Part shown: positions 17,264 through 26,525 of the stretch, piece by piece
Layout: each line of letters begins with the position of its first letter
How positions within the stretch are numbered: position 1 is the first letter of the stretch
Assembly: GCA_017577615.1 (NCBI GenBank)
Contig: PKRE01000002.1
Span: 310,001-374,000 of the forward strand
Direction: 5' to 3'
Length of the DNA: 64,000 nucleotides
Source of the DNA: Gammaproteobacteria bacterium
Lineage (GTDB): Bacteria > Pseudomonadota > Gammaproteobacteria > Steroidobacterales > Steroidobacteraceae
Program-made: the position numbers and the translations under genes
Notes under the pieces: model-generated
Seen by the model: only the letters and a program-made list of their open reading frames with translations
What the model was told of the DNA's origin: nothing
Databases searched by the model: none

Positions 17264-19201
17264 ATGCCACAGCCGAAGCGTTCCAGGGCAGCAGGGGCAG
17301 GGCTGCTCATCGTTCTCACCCTAGGGATCTTCAAGGTCGCGCCGGCCGCGGACACCCATGCGGCGGAGCCGGCGATTCGGCGGGCACTCGAGGCTGTTCG
17401 TGTCGATCCGGAGGCAAGTCGCCGCCATGCTGAGCGCGCGCTTGACGTATTGGCGCGCCTGCCGAACGTCGAGCTCGAGATCCGGGCGCGGCTGATTCTT
17501 TGCGACTACTTCTCCGAACGGGATCGTGCACAGGCTGAAGAGCAGCTGGCTCGAGCGCTGGCGCTGCTCGATCAGGCCGAGCGAGTGGGTCTGCGCTCGG
17601 GCGTGCTGGCCTGTCGTGGCACGATCAGTGAGACGGCGGGCCACAACGCTACGGCGCTACAGCTCTACGAGGAGGCGATCGAAGCCGCAACGGCCGCCGA
17701 CGATCGAGAGATGCTCGCCAATGCGCTCTATGCGCGCGGTTATCTACTGGGCCTGCAAGGGCAGTATGCAGCGGGATTGGCGGATCTGAAGCGAGCGCAG
17801 TCGATTTTCGAGGAGATCGACCTGCCTTATCACGCGCTGACTGCGCTCAATGGCGTGGCCATCCTCTACAACCGCATGGGCGAGTTCGCGCAAGCGCGCG
17901 ATATGTACCGTCGTGCGCTCAAGGAGCAGCGCGCAGCAGGCTTGCGCCGGGAGCTCGTGGTCACGCTACACAATCTCGGCCGCGCGTATGAGAACTTGGG
18001 CGACTGGACACAGGCCCAGGCGGCTTTTCACGAAGCTGCTGAAATTTCCCGCCAGCTTGGCTACGCACGCGGCGAGGCGTACGCCTTGCGAGGCCTCGCG
18101 GCGGTGGCGAATGCGCGCAACGATGCCCAAAGGGCGCTCGACATCCTCGCGCGAGCCGAACGGCGCCAGCGCGAGACGCCCGATGCGCGGCTGCATGCGC
18201 AAATCCTGCTCGCGCGCGGCGTCGCGCTCCACAAAGTCGGGCAGTTGGTCGAGAGCGCGGCGGTGCTCGAAGAGGCAGCAAGAGTGTTCGAAGCTGCCGA
18301 TTCGTTGCACGAGCTGCGCAAGGCTTACGCCGCGCTCTCCGCCGTGTATGCGGACATGGGTGCATGGAAGAAGGCGTATCTCTATCTGAACCACGCCAAA
18401 GAGACGTCGGAACGGTTGTGGCAAAACCAGATCGATCAGCGCTTCGCAAGCCTCAAGGTCGAATTCGACACGGTGGCCAAAGAGAAGGAAAACGCGTTGC
18501 TCGTGCGTGCAAACGAAGTCAGTCAGCACGCGCTTGCCGCCGAGCGTCGTGCGCGAGCATTGCAAGGCGTCGTGATCGTGCTCACTGCGGTGCTGGCAAT
18601 CCTGCTCGCTGGCTTCGCGATCGGTCAGTGGCGCACGACGCATCGTATGCGGCACCTGGCGCTTACGGACGAGCTGACGGGTGTGCCGAACCGGCGTGCC
18701 GTCTTGAGCCGGCTCGAACGACTCTTGAAAGACGGCCGTACCGCCTGTGCGCTGCTCATCGTGGACATCGATCACTTCAAGCAGATCAACGATCGCTTCG
18801 GTCATCCGGAGGGCGATCAGGCGTTGCAGCTCGTGGCGCGCTGCTTACGAGATCAGGTCTGCGATCCAGCGTTCTTCGGACGGCTGGGAGGTGAAGAGTT
18901 CGCTGTCGTGCTCCCGAGCGCGCAAGTGGGCGAGGCACGAGCGCTCGCCGAACGCATCCGCGAGCGGATCATGGTGCTCGATGGCCTGCGTTGGCTCGAG
19001 GATCGGCCGATGACGGTCAGCATCGGGCTGACGATCTCCACGCCCGGCGACACGCCAAGCACGATGCTGCAGCGCGCAGATGCCGCGCTCTACGAAGCGA
19101 AGCGTGCTGGACGCAATTGTGTGCGGATCCAACCTCTACCTGAGAAGCCTTCGCACGTGCTGCAGATCGACGCCGCAAGCGACGCACAACAGCATGCCTG
19201 A
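17264..19201 (+). CDS. TPR-repeat diguanylate cyclase with one membrane anchor
   Basis: 645 residues. A signal/anchor segment (about 10-30) is followed by a periplasmic array of at least six TPR-like helices (about 45-400). Then come a coiled linker, a transmembrane helix (L-Q-G-V-V-I-V-L-T-A-V-L-A, about 428-450) and a cytoplasmic GGDEF domain. The active-site loop is G-G-E-E-F (about 545) and D-E-L-T-G-V-P-N-R-R opens the domain. Probable role: makes cyclic di-GMP in response to a periplasmic partner bound by the TPRs. The RxxD inhibitory site normally five residues before GG is absent here, so product inhibition through that site is not expected. Monocistronic. Confidence 0.9.
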   Translation: MPQPKRSRAAGAGLLIVLTLGIFKVAPAADTHAAEPAIRRALEAVRVDPEASRRHAERALDVLARLPNVELEIRARLILCDYFSERDRAQAEEQLARALALLDQAERVGLRSGVLACRGTISETAGHNATALQLYEEAIEAATAADDREMLANALYARGYLLGLQGQYAAGLADLKRAQSIFEEIDLPYHALTALNGVAILYNRMGEFAQARDMYRRALKEQRAAGLRRELVVTLHNLGRAYENLGDWTQAQAAFHEAAEISRQLGYARGEAYALRGLAAVANARNDAQRALDILARAERRQRETPDARLHAQILLARGVALHKVGQLVESAAVLEEAARVFEAADSLHELRKAYAALSAVYADMGAWKKAYLYLNHAKETSERLWQNQIDQRFASLKVEFDTVAKEKENALLVRANEVSQHALAAERRARALQGVVIVLTAVLAILLAGFAIGQWRTTHRMRHLALTDELTGVPNRRAVLSRLERLLKDGRTACALLIVDIDHFKQINDRFGHPEGDQALQLVARCLRDQVCDPAFFGRLGGEEFAVVLPSAQVGEARALAERIRERIMVLDGLRWLEDRPMTVSIGLTISTPGDTPSTMLQRADAALYEAKRAGRNCVRIQPLPEKPSHVLQIDAASDAQQHA

Positions 19202-19364
19202 GATGGCTCGGGAGCGACGCTGAAGCTCTTGGCCCCCTCAAACCCGCCACCATGAGGGATGCTCGCACTGCTGCCGAAGATGCACGGTTCATCCAGTCGC
19301 AGGCACGATCGTAACCAAACTCATCGACGTGCGTTTCGGGAGTGAATCGGGCGTTTCGAGCGAG

Positions 19365-20939
19365 ATGAACGTACTCGTGGAGGTTGCATATCGGCACTTG
19401 GCAGCGCTGCTCGGAGTGGTCGTAGCCTTCTCTGTTGCGAGCGCACGCGCAGCAGAATCGCCTCCCTCGGGAATCGTCGTGCAGGGAACGCGCGTCTACG
19501 ATCCCGATCGGGAAGGCGATCCAGTCGTCAACAACTTGCAACGACGCACTTTCCGCTTTTTTTGGCAGACGGCCAACCCGACCAACGGTCTGGTACCCGA
19601 CCGCTTTCCGTCGCCTTCCTCGGCAAGCATTGCAGGCGTAGGTTTTGCGCTCACGGCTTACGTCGTAGGCGCCGAGCGCGGGTACATTTCGCGTGCGCAG
19701 GCGCGCCAGCGCACGCTGCGCACGCTGCGCTTTCTCGCCGAGCTCCCGCAAGGCCCGCAGGAAAAAGGCGTTGCCGGCTACAAGGGCTTTTATTACCACT
19801 TCCTGCACATGCACAACGGGGAGCGGTTCGGCACCTCCGAGCTTTCCACGGTCGACACCGCGCTGCTGCTCGGTGGCGTGTTGCTGGCGCAGACCTATTT
19901 CGACAGCAACGAGAGCGCAGAGAACGAGATTCGGCGCTTGGCCAGCTTCATCTACGAACGTGTGGACTGGCAATGGGCGCTCAACGGTGGCAAGGCCATC
20001 TCTCTCGGGTGGCGGCCGGAAAGCGGCTTTATTCCCTTCAGCTGGTATGGCTACAACGAGGCGATGCTGTTGTACGTGCTGGCATTGGCATCGCCGACGC
20101 ATCCGGTCGATCCGACGTCCTGGGACGAATGGACGAAGACTTACGATGATTCCTGGGGCACTTTCAGCGGCCAGGAATTTCTCGCTTTCGGACCGATGTT
20201 CGGTCACCAGTACTCGCACGTGTGGATCGACTTTCGCGGCATCCAAGATCGTTACATGCGCGAAAAGGGCATCGATTATTTCGAGAACAGTCGCAGGGCC
20301 GCGTATGCGCAACGCGAGTACGCGCGCAGCAATCCAATGCGCTGGCGCGGGTACGACAGCGAGATCTGGGGCCTGACGGCGTGCGATGGACCGGCCAATA
20401 CCGTGCAGCGTTTCGGTAACGAAGAACGGGGCTTCTTTACGTACATGGCACGCGGGACTGCGGCACCGCAAGTGGTCGACGACGGTACGATCGCGCCGAC
20501 AGCAGCGATTGGCTCGATCGCATTTGCCCCCGAGATCGTGATCCCGACGATCCGAGCGTTCCGTGCTCGCTACGGCGAGCACCTCTATCAACGCTTCGGC
20601 TTCCTCGACTCGATCAATCCCAGCTTTACGTTCACCGACGTGCCGCTGCGCCACGGGCAGATCATCGAGAACGTCGGCTGGGTTGCCACCGACTACCTGG
20701 CGATCGATCAGGGGCCGATCGTTGCCATGATCGAGAACTATCGCAGCGAGCTACTTTGGACCATCATGAAGCGCAATCCATACATTCGTCGCGGCCTGGA
20801 GCTCGCCGGTTTCAGCGGCGGCTGGCTCGGTCCGATGAGCAGTTCACGGCATGATGCGGATGGCGAGAGCCAGAAAGGTCGGTCGAAGGAAGACAGGCAG
20901 GAAGAAAGTATCGAGGCGCCCGTCAGCTCCGGGCAGTAG
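19365..20939 (+). CDS. Secreted glycoamylase-domain protein (GH144-like)
   Basis: About 524 residues from ATG 19365, which starts a signal peptide (hydrophobic L-L-G-V-V-V-A-F-S-V-A, cleavage near A-R-A-A). The body matches the 'glucoamylase' (PF10091) alpha/alpha-barrel pattern: L-Q-R-R-T-F-R-F-F-W near the start, G-F-Y-Y-H-F-L, E-L-S-T-V-D-T-A-L-L, F-S-W-Y-G-Y-N-E-A and W-G-L-T-A-C-D-G-P. Members of GH144 cleave beta-1,2-glucans in the periplasm or outside. The specific substrate here is inferred. An alternative start at 19329 would add 12 residues before the signal. No sugar transporter sits next to it. Confidence 0.8.
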   Translation: MNVLVEVAYRHLAALLGVVVAFSVASARAAESPPSGIVVQGTRVYDPDREGDPVVNNLQRRTFRFFWQTANPTNGLVPDRFPSPSSASIAGVGFALTAYVVGAERGYISRAQARQRTLRTLRFLAELPQGPQEKGVAGYKGFYYHFLHMHNGERFGTSELSTVDTALLLGGVLLAQTYFDSNESAENEIRRLASFIYERVDWQWALNGGKAISLGWRPESGFIPFSWYGYNEAMLLYVLALASPTHPVDPTSWDEWTKTYDDSWGTFSGQEFLAFGPMFGHQYSHVWIDFRGIQDRYMREKGIDYFENSRRAAYAQREYARSNPMRWRGYDSEIWGLTACDGPANTVQRFGNEERGFFTYMARGTAAPQVVDDGTIAPTAAIGSIAFAPEIVIPTIRAFRARYGEHLYQRFGFLDSINPSFTFTDVPLRHGQIIENVGWVATDYLAIDQGPIVAMIENYRSELLWTIMKRNPYIRRGLELAGFSGGWLGPMSSSRHDADGESQKGRSKEDRQEESIEAPVSSGQ

Positions 20940-20984
20940 CCGGGTCTTCGTTGCGGTTTCTTCAGTCATTAGTTTTTGAGTTCC

Positions 20985-21785
20985 ATGTTCACTGCATGTC
21001 ACGTCATCACGATCACCACGGACTTCGGCCACCAAGGCCCGTTCGTCGCCACGATGAAGGGCATGATTCTGTCTCGTTTCCCGGAAGCGCGGATCATCGA
21101 CGTGACGCACGAGGTCCCGGTTTACTGGCCTGCGGAGGCGGGATTCTGGCTGTCGCGGGCCTACATGTACTTTCCCAAAGGCTCGGTGCACGTGGCCGTC
21201 GTGGATCCTGGCGTCGGTACGAAGCGCGACATCATCGGCGTGTTGGCGGATGGACACGCTTTCTTGGCACCGGACAATGGGCTCCTGGCACCCATCGTGA
21301 ACCGAGTGTCGGATGTGCGCATTCACCGGCTCGAGGTGAGCGCCATTGCCAAACGCTTGCAGCTGGCGCCGCCGAGTGCCACCTTCCACGGTCGCGATGT
21401 CTTCGCCCCCATCGCCGCGGAAATTGCCGCTGGTCGTCTGCAGGTCGGCGACCTCGGCCCGCCGGTGCAGGACATTGTGCCTTCCTGGGTCGAGGAACCG
21501 ACGGTGACGAGCGAGCAGGTCACCGGCGTCGTCATCACCGTCGATCATTTCGGCAACCTTATTACGAACATCGAAGGAACGCTGCTACAGCGCTTCGCCG
21601 CGCCTGTGGTGCGCACGGCTGGTCATACCTTCCCGATTCGTAGAACGTACGGCGATGTGAGCCCGGGCGAGTTCCTGGCGCTCGTCAATTCTTTCGGCGT
21701 GCTCGAGATTGCCCGTGCCGAGCAAAGCGCGGCGGAGGCGCTGGGACTCGGTCGCGGCGCTCCCGTGAGCGTGACAGAGGCTTGA
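20985..21785 (+). CDS. SAM hydrolase, S-adenosyl-L-methionine hydroxide adenosyltransferase (DUF62)
   Basis: 266 residues from ATG 20985 (a TTG three codons earlier is possible). The family signature is present: I-T-T-D-F-G-H-Q-G-P-F-V near the start, V-V-D-P-G-V-G-T and P-D-N-G-L-L-A-P, then the C-terminal beta domain with N-L-I-T-N-I. Relatives of the fluorinase/chlorinase fold mostly hydrolyse SAM to adenosine and methionine. Halogenation is not expected outside specialised branches. A stand-alone gene. Confidence 0.88.
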   Translation: MFTACHVITITTDFGHQGPFVATMKGMILSRFPEARIIDVTHEVPVYWPAEAGFWLSRAYMYFPKGSVHVAVVDPGVGTKRDIIGVLADGHAFLAPDNGLLAPIVNRVSDVRIHRLEVSAIAKRLQLAPPSATFHGRDVFAPIAAEIAAGRLQVGDLGPPVQDIVPSWVEEPTVTSEQVTGVVITVDHFGNLITNIEGTLLQRFAAPVVRTAGHTFPIRRTYGDVSPGEFLALVNSFGVLEIARAEQSAAEALGLGRGAPVSVTEA

Positions 21786-21875
21786 AATTCTGCTATTCGC
21801 GCGAATATCTGCGCCCCGTGCCGTTGCCGCCCGACAGCACAGGAGCCGTCCGGCGCCGACTCGATGCGACACCCA

Positions 21876-21903
21876 TTGAAAACGGCAGCGCTTCGTATAT
21901 AGT
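21876..21903 (+). promoter_or_regulatory. Sigma-70-type promoter
   Basis: TTGAAA, 16 bases, TATAGT. It would give a leader of about 165 bases before the small gene at 22079. No other gene lies between. The leader itself shows no riboswitch I recognise. Confidence 0.55.
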
Positions 21904-22078
21904 CCGCAGGCTTTTCCAACCCCGCTGCGAGCCAATCTGATTGATTTCATTAGCTTTTTCCGGATGGCTCAAGGCGCTTCTCGGAGGACGGGAGCGCATG
22001 CCTCCTGAAGCTGAGGGGTCGGATGCCCGAACGACGACGGAATGGGTCTGTAACTGGTGTCCGTAGGTGTAGGAGCGC

Positions 22079-22285
22079 ATGGTGGAAAGAGACGACGACT
22101 TCGATCTCGACGATGAGTTTGTCGACAGCGACGAGGAGGAGCACAACTACGAAAGGTTCCTGGAATCGGGACGACGTGCTCGCTCGGGCGCTGCCAAGAA
22201 AGGCAAGGCTGCTTGGAGCAAGCTCGAGGATGTGCTTGCCGAGCGTCGCCTGCAGAAAGAGCTGAGAGACTTCGACTACGAGTAG
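22079..22285 (+). CDS. Small acidic protein, PA3496-type putative envelope integrity family
   Basis: 68 residues in two parts. The N-terminal half is rich in Asp/Glu (about residues 3-23). The C-terminal half is basic and helical, ending W-S-K-L-E-D-V-L-A-E-R-R-L-Q-K-E-L-R-D-F-D-Y-E. The tail (R-R-L-x-K-E-L-x-D-F-D) is the hallmark of the PA3496-like family found across gammaproteobacteria. Biochemical function is unknown. GGAGCGC before the ATG is a plausible ribosome site. It has its own promoter and terminator. Confidence 0.75.
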   Translation: MVERDDDFDLDDEFVDSDEEEHNYERFLESGRRARSGAAKKGKAAWSKLEDVLAERRLQKELRDFDYE

Positions 22286-22294
22286 AACGTATCG

Positions 22295-22319
22295 CGATGC
22301 GGCCTCTATGGCCGCATCG
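22295..22319 (+). terminator. Hairpin after the small acidic gene
   Basis: A perfect 10-bp stem (22295-22304 with 22310-22319), loop TCTAT, ten bases after the stop. No U run follows. The remaining 180 bases before lysAC show no ORF or RNA I can support. Confidence 0.6.
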
Positions 22320-22501
22320 GCAGGCGGTCGCTGTAACGATGGGAAAAGCAGTCGCAGTGGTCGCCAAGCACCGTTCCAGTGTGGCTCAGGACGCTCTCTC
22401 AGGAGCCGTTTCCCTCGAAACAAGATGAAGCGCCAGGCGCATTCCGGCCAGCGTCTGAAGCGTAACCGCGCCGGATCTATCTCGCGTATATGGGGTCTAG
22501 C

Positions 22502-25105
22502 ATGACAACGGTTTCTCCCACGTCCGGCGCCTCGCCGTTTGTGGTCCTCAAGTTCGGCGGCACCAGCGTTTCCTCGGTGTCGAACTGGAAAAACATCGTT
22601 GGGGTGCTACGTGACCGCCTCGCCGAAGGATTGCGGCCGGTCGTGATTCATTCCGCCTTGTCTGGCGTCACGGACCTGCTCGAGCAGTTGCTCACTCAAG
22701 CGCTCGAAGGAGAGTGGGAGCCGCTCATGAATCAGATCGAGCAACGCCATCGCGACCTGGCTCGGGATCTCGGCGTGACGCCGACCCCCGATTTGGAAGA
22801 CCAGTTCCGGCGTTTGCGCCAGATCGCCGCAGGTATCGCTCTGGTCGGCGAGGTGAGCGAGCGTGTGCGCGCACGCGTGATGGCCCAAGGCGAGCTCATG
22901 GCGACACGCCTCGGCGCCGCATTCCTCGCCTCACAAGGCTTCGACGTCGTATGGGTCGACGCTCGTACCATTCTCAAGGCCGAGCCGCGCAAGAACGCGA
23001 CCGCGCGCGCGAGCTACCTGTCCGCGACCTGCAGCTACGAGCCCGATTTGGAGTTGCAGCAGCGCTGGTCGCGTCCCGGCACCATATGGATCTCGCAAGG
23101 ATTCATCGCGAGTGACGAGAACGGCGATACCGTGCTGCTCGGGCGCGGAGGCTCGGATACCTCCGGTGCCTATTTCGCAGCCAAGCTTCAGGCGCGCCGC
23201 TACGAGACCTGGACGGATGTCCCTGGCATGTTCAGCGCCAACCCACGCTCTGTGCCAACGGCGCGACTCCTGCGCGCGCTCGAGTACGACGAGGCACAGG
23301 AGATCGCCAGCGCCGGCGCGAAGGTGCTCCATCCCCGCTGCATCATGCCCGTCAAGCAGTACGGGATTCCTCTGTACATCTACGCGACGCAGAACCCGAA
23401 GCTGCAGGGCACCGTGATCACCACGCACGGAGGTAGCTCAGCCGCACAGGTCAAGGCAGTCACGATCAAGAAGAACATCACGCTGGTGTCGATGGAGACC
23501 GTGGGCATGTGGCATTCGGTGGGGTTCCTCGCCGATGCATTCCAGGTTTTCAAGCAGCACGGCTTGTCGATCGACCTCGTCTCGACATCGGAGACGAGCG
23601 TCACGGTTTCGCTCGACCCAGCGGCCAACACACTCGATCGTAAGACACTCGATGCGCTCGTGCTCGATCTTTCGAAGCTGTGTCGGGTGCAGGTCATCGG
23701 ACCGTGCGCAGCCGTCAGCCTCGTCGGCCGTAACATTCGTGCCATCCTGCACCGCCTCGGCGATGCTCTCGAGTTGTTCGAAGAGCAGCGGGTGTATCTG
23801 GTGACGCAGGCAGCCAACGATCTGAACATCACGTTCGTGATCGACGAAGAACAGGGCGATCGGCTCGTTGGACGTCTGCATGAAATTGCGATCCGCAAGA
23901 TGACCGCCGATCGCGTGCTCGGCCCAACTTGGGAGGAGCTCTTCGGCGCGCCCAGCTCGTCGCAGATGCTGCACCGGCACTGGTGGTACAAGCGTCGCGA
24001 GGACCTCCTGCGAATCGCCGCAGAGCACAGCGCCGCATTCGTGTACCACCGCGCCACGCTGCGCGAGAAGGCACGTGCCTTGAAAGCGCTGCCCGGCATC
24101 GACACAGTGCTGTATGCCCTCAAGGCAAATTGGCATCCGGAGATCTTGCGGACGTTCGCCGACGAGGGGCTCGGGTTCGAGTGCGTCTCGCAAGCCGAGG
24201 TGGAGCACGTGCTGAGATCCGTGCCGGACATCGATCGCAAGCGCATTTTGTTCACGCCGAACTTCGCGCCCCGCTCGGAATATGAATGGGCGCTCGCGCA
24301 CGGCATCACACTGACGCTCGACAATCTCCATCCCATTCGAGAATGGCCAGAGCTGTTCAAGAAACGCGATGTATTCGTGCGCGTCGACACGGGTTACGGT
24401 CGCGGTCACCACGACAAGGTGCGCACGGCCGGCGCCCATTCGAAGTTCGGCGTGCCGTTGTCCGAAATGGACGAGCTCGAGAAGCTCGTCAAGGCAGCTG
24501 GCGCACGGGTTGTCGGTCTGCACGCACACACGGGCAGCGGCGTGTTCCGCATCGAGAACTGGCAGGAGGTCGGCGAGACGCTTGCCAGCCTGACCGAGCG
24601 CTTCAAGCACGTGCGCACAATTGACTTGGGCGGCGGGCTTGGCGTACCGGAACGGCTCGGACAGCCCGGAGTGGCGTTGTCGGAATTCGGTGAAATGCTC
24701 GCCGCGTTGAAGGCAGCACACCCGAATCTCTCGTTCTGGATTGAGCCTGGCCGTTTCCTCGTTGCCGAAGCAGGCGTGCTGCTCGCCACGGTCACGCAGA
24801 CCAAGGGCAAGGAGGGTGTGCACTACGTGGGCGTGTCCACAGGCATGAATTCTCTGATTCGCCCGGCGCTGTACGGCGCGCACCACGAGATCTTGAACCT
24901 GACTCGCATCGACGAGCCCGCTTCCGAGGTCGTCAATGTTGTCGGACCGATCTGCGAGAGCGGCGACCAGCTTGGGGTGGATCGGCTGTTGCCTCCGACC
25001 TACGAGGGCGACGTGCTGCTCATCGCTACGGTCGGCGCCTACGGACGCGCCATGAGCTCGACCTACAACATGCGCGAGCCGGCCACTGAGGTCATGCTCG
25101 ATTGA
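22502..25105 (+). CDS. lysAC: Bifunctional aspartate kinase / diaminopimelate decarboxylase
   Basis: About 867 residues made of two enzymes. Residues 1-480 are aspartate kinase: F-G-G-T-S-V near the N terminus, G-R-G-G-S-D-T-S, D-V-P-G-M-F-S-A-N-P-R, then two ACT-like regulatory repeats. Residues from about 490 are PLP-dependent diaminopimelate decarboxylase: Y-A-L-K-A-N with the PLP lysine, H-T-G-S-G, G-G-G-L-G-V, E-P-G-R-F, C-E-S-G-D. The fusion joins the first and last steps of lysine synthesis in one chain, as known in Xanthomonadales. ATG 22502 follows GGGG; an in-frame ATG lies four codons upstream. Lysine feedback through the ACT part is likely but inferred. Confidence 0.95.
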   Translation: MTTVSPTSGASPFVVLKFGGTSVSSVSNWKNIVGVLRDRLAEGLRPVVIHSALSGVTDLLEQLLTQALEGEWEPLMNQIEQRHRDLARDLGVTPTPDLEDQFRRLRQIAAGIALVGEVSERVRARVMAQGELMATRLGAAFLASQGFDVVWVDARTILKAEPRKNATARASYLSATCSYEPDLELQQRWSRPGTIWISQGFIASDENGDTVLLGRGGSDTSGAYFAAKLQARRYETWTDVPGMFSANPRSVPTARLLRALEYDEAQEIASAGAKVLHPRCIMPVKQYGIPLYIYATQNPKLQGTVITTHGGSSAAQVKAVTIKKNITLVSMETVGMWHSVGFLADAFQVFKQHGLSIDLVSTSETSVTVSLDPAANTLDRKTLDALVLDLSKLCRVQVIGPCAAVSLVGRNIRAILHRLGDALELFEEQRVYLVTQAANDLNITFVIDEEQGDRLVGRLHEIAIRKMTADRVLGPTWEELFGAPSSSQMLHRHWWYKRREDLLRIAAEHSAAFVYHRATLREKARALKALPGIDTVLYALKANWHPEILRTFADEGLGFECVSQAEVEHVLRSVPDIDRKRILFTPNFAPRSEYEWALAHGITLTLDNLHPIREWPELFKKRDVFVRVDTGYGRGHHDKVRTAGAHSKFGVPLSEMDELEKLVKAAGARVVGLHAHTGSGVFRIENWQEVGETLASLTERFKHVRTIDLGGGLGVPERLGQPGVALSEFGEMLAALKAAHPNLSFWIEPGRFLVAEAGVLLATVTQTKGKEGVHYVGVSTGMNSLIRPALYGAHHEILNLTRIDEPASEVVNVVGPICESGDQLGVDRLLPPTYEGDVLLIATVGAYGRAMSSTYNMREPATEVMLD

Positions 25106-25128
25106 CGAAGGCGGGCGACGGCCGCCTG

Positions 25129-25761
25129 CTATTGTGTCGCTTTCGCCGAGTGTCGTTGCTCGAGTTCCCGCACGACGTCCGAGAGCGACAGATTGCGGCT
25201 CTTGAGCAGCAGCGCGAGATGGAATAGCAGGTCGGCCGATTCCGCGATGAGACGATCGTCGGGTTGCGTCACCGCTGCCAACGCAACTTCGACACCCTCT
25301 TCGCCGACTTTTTGCGCGATACGTGTCGGTCCTTGTGACCACAAGCGCGCCGTATAGCTTCCGTCGGGACGATCGCGGATGCGCTCGGCGATGACCGACT
25401 CGAGACGCGTGAGGAAGGACAGTGTCTGCGCGTCGATCGGAACATCGCCAAAGCAGCTGCCAGCGCCGGTGTGGCAGGTTGGCCCTTTAGGCTCTGCAAG
25501 GATCAGCAGCGCATCTTTGTCGCAGTCTGCTTGCACCGACACGAGCTCGAGGAAGTGCCCAGAGGTCTCGCCCTTGGTCCATAGCCGGTTCTTGCTGCGG
25601 CTGAAGAACGTGACTCTCTTCTGGGCGAGCGTTGTCTGCAGCGCCTCGCGGTTCATGTACCCGAGCATCAACACGGCACCGCTGCGTGCGTCCTGCACGA
25701 CCGCAGGTAGCAAGCCGTTGCCTTTCTCCCAATGGAGCGAGCTCGCATCATCGATTTTCAT
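25129..25761 (-). CDS. hisIE: Bifunctional phosphoribosyl-AMP cyclohydrolase / phosphoribosyl-ATP pyrophosphatase
   Basis: 210 residues. The HisI domain (about 1-110) has the zinc and catalytic segments D-C-D-K-D-A and C-H-T-G-A-G-S-C-F. The HisE domain (about 115-205) is helical with E-E-G-V-E-V and E-S-A-D-L-L-F-H. Steps two and three of histidine synthesis. The ATG at 25761 overlaps the hisF stop (ATGA). The longer upstream frame is not homologous. Last gene of the his operon; convergent with lysAC, with only 23 bases between. Confidence 0.96.
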   Translation of the reverse strand: MKIDDASSLHWEKGNGLLPAVVQDARSGAVLMLGYMNREALQTTLAQKRVTFFSRSKNRLWTKGETSGHFLELVSVQADCDKDALLILAEPKGPTCHTGAGSCFGDVPIDAQTLSFLTRLESVIAERIRDRPDGSYTARLWSQGPTRIAQKVGEEGVEVALAAVTQPDDRLIAESADLLFHLALLLKSRNLSLSDVVRELEQRHSAKATQ

Positions 25762-26525
25762 GGCCTGACCTCGATGCCTGCTTCGCGCAGGTATTGCTTC
25801 AGCGTGCGAATGGATAGCGCACCGCTGTGGAACACGCTGGCAGCCAACGCGCCGTCCACATTCGCCATCTTGAATACTTCTGCGAAATGCTCCGGCGCAC
25901 CTGCACCACCGGATGCGATCAACGGCACTTTGCATTCGCGGCGCACGGCGGCCAGTTGCTCGAGGTCGTAGCCCCGCCGAACTCCGTCACTCGCCATACA
26001 GTTGAGCACGATTTCGCCTGCTCCGCGCGCTTGCACCTCTCTGACCCAGTCGAGCGTGCGACGCGCAGTATTGCGCGTCCGACTTGGATCACCGGTGTAT
26101 TGGTAGACCTGATAGGTGCCGTCCACTGTTTGACTATCGATGCCGACGACGACACATTGCGAGCCGAACCGTTCACTCAAGCGCGTAATCAATTCCGGAT
26201 CGGCGAGGGCAGGAGAGTTGATCGAAATCTTCTCGGCACCCTCGCCGAGGACTTCTTCGGCATCCGCAACACTACGAATGCCGCCGGCTACGCAGAACGG
26301 AATATCGAGCACGCGGGCCACTCGGCGCACCCAGGCGCGGTCGACCGAGCGGCCTTCGGGGCTCGCGGTGATGTCGTAGAAGACCAGCTCATCGGCGCCC
26401 TCGTCACGATAGCGTTGGGCGAGCTCGAGGATGTCCCCGACCACGACGTGATCGCGGAAGCGCACGCCTTTGACGACTTTGCCGTCTCTTACGTCGAGAC
26501 ACGGGATGATGCGTTTGGCAAGAAT
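25758..26525 (-). CDS. hisF: Imidazole glycerol-phosphate synthase subunit HisF, apparent AUU start
   Basis: 255 residues. The N terminus is x-L-A-K-R-I-I-P-C-L-D-V-R-D-G, where HisF proteins begin M-L-x-x-R-I-I-P-C-L-D. The codon at the methionine position is ATT (26525-26523). AGAGGAG lies eight bases upstream (26534-26540). The nearest in-frame ATG/GTG/TTG is at least 24 codons upstream and adds unrelated sequence. The (beta-alpha)8 cyclase has catalytic aspartates in P-C-L-D (about 11) and G-E-I-V-L-N-C-M-A-S-D-G (about 131). It makes IGP and AICAR with HisH. It overlaps hisA by 37 bases, so coupling from hisA ribosomes may assist initiation. Confidence 0.92.
   Translation of the reverse strand: MLAKRIIPCLDVRDGKVVKGVRFRDHVVVGDILELAQRYRDEGADELVFYDITASPEGRSVDRAWVRRVARVLDIPFCVAGGIRSVADAEEVLGEGAEKISINSPALADPELITRLSERFGSQCVVVGIDSQTVDGTYQVYQYTGDPSRTRNTARRTLDWVREVQARGAGEIVLNCMASDGVRRGYDLEQLAAVRRECKVPLIASGGAGAPEHFAEVFKMANVDGALAASVFHSGALSIRTLKQYLREAGIEVRP

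Noticed and set aside
19017..20654. 545-codon minus-strand frame
   Set aside because: Lies opposite the GGDEF end and the GH144-like gene, both with clear motifs; no family features of its own.
20976..21785. Fluorinase or chlorinase function for the SAM-dependent gene
   Set aside because: Family fold is clear but halogenases are rare specialised members; SAM hydrolysis is the usual activity and nothing nearby suggests halogenated products.
23438..25342. 634-codon open frame opposite lysAC
   Set aside because: Mirror frame of a confidently identified enzyme; composition rich in Arg/His/Gln as expected for an antisense shadow.
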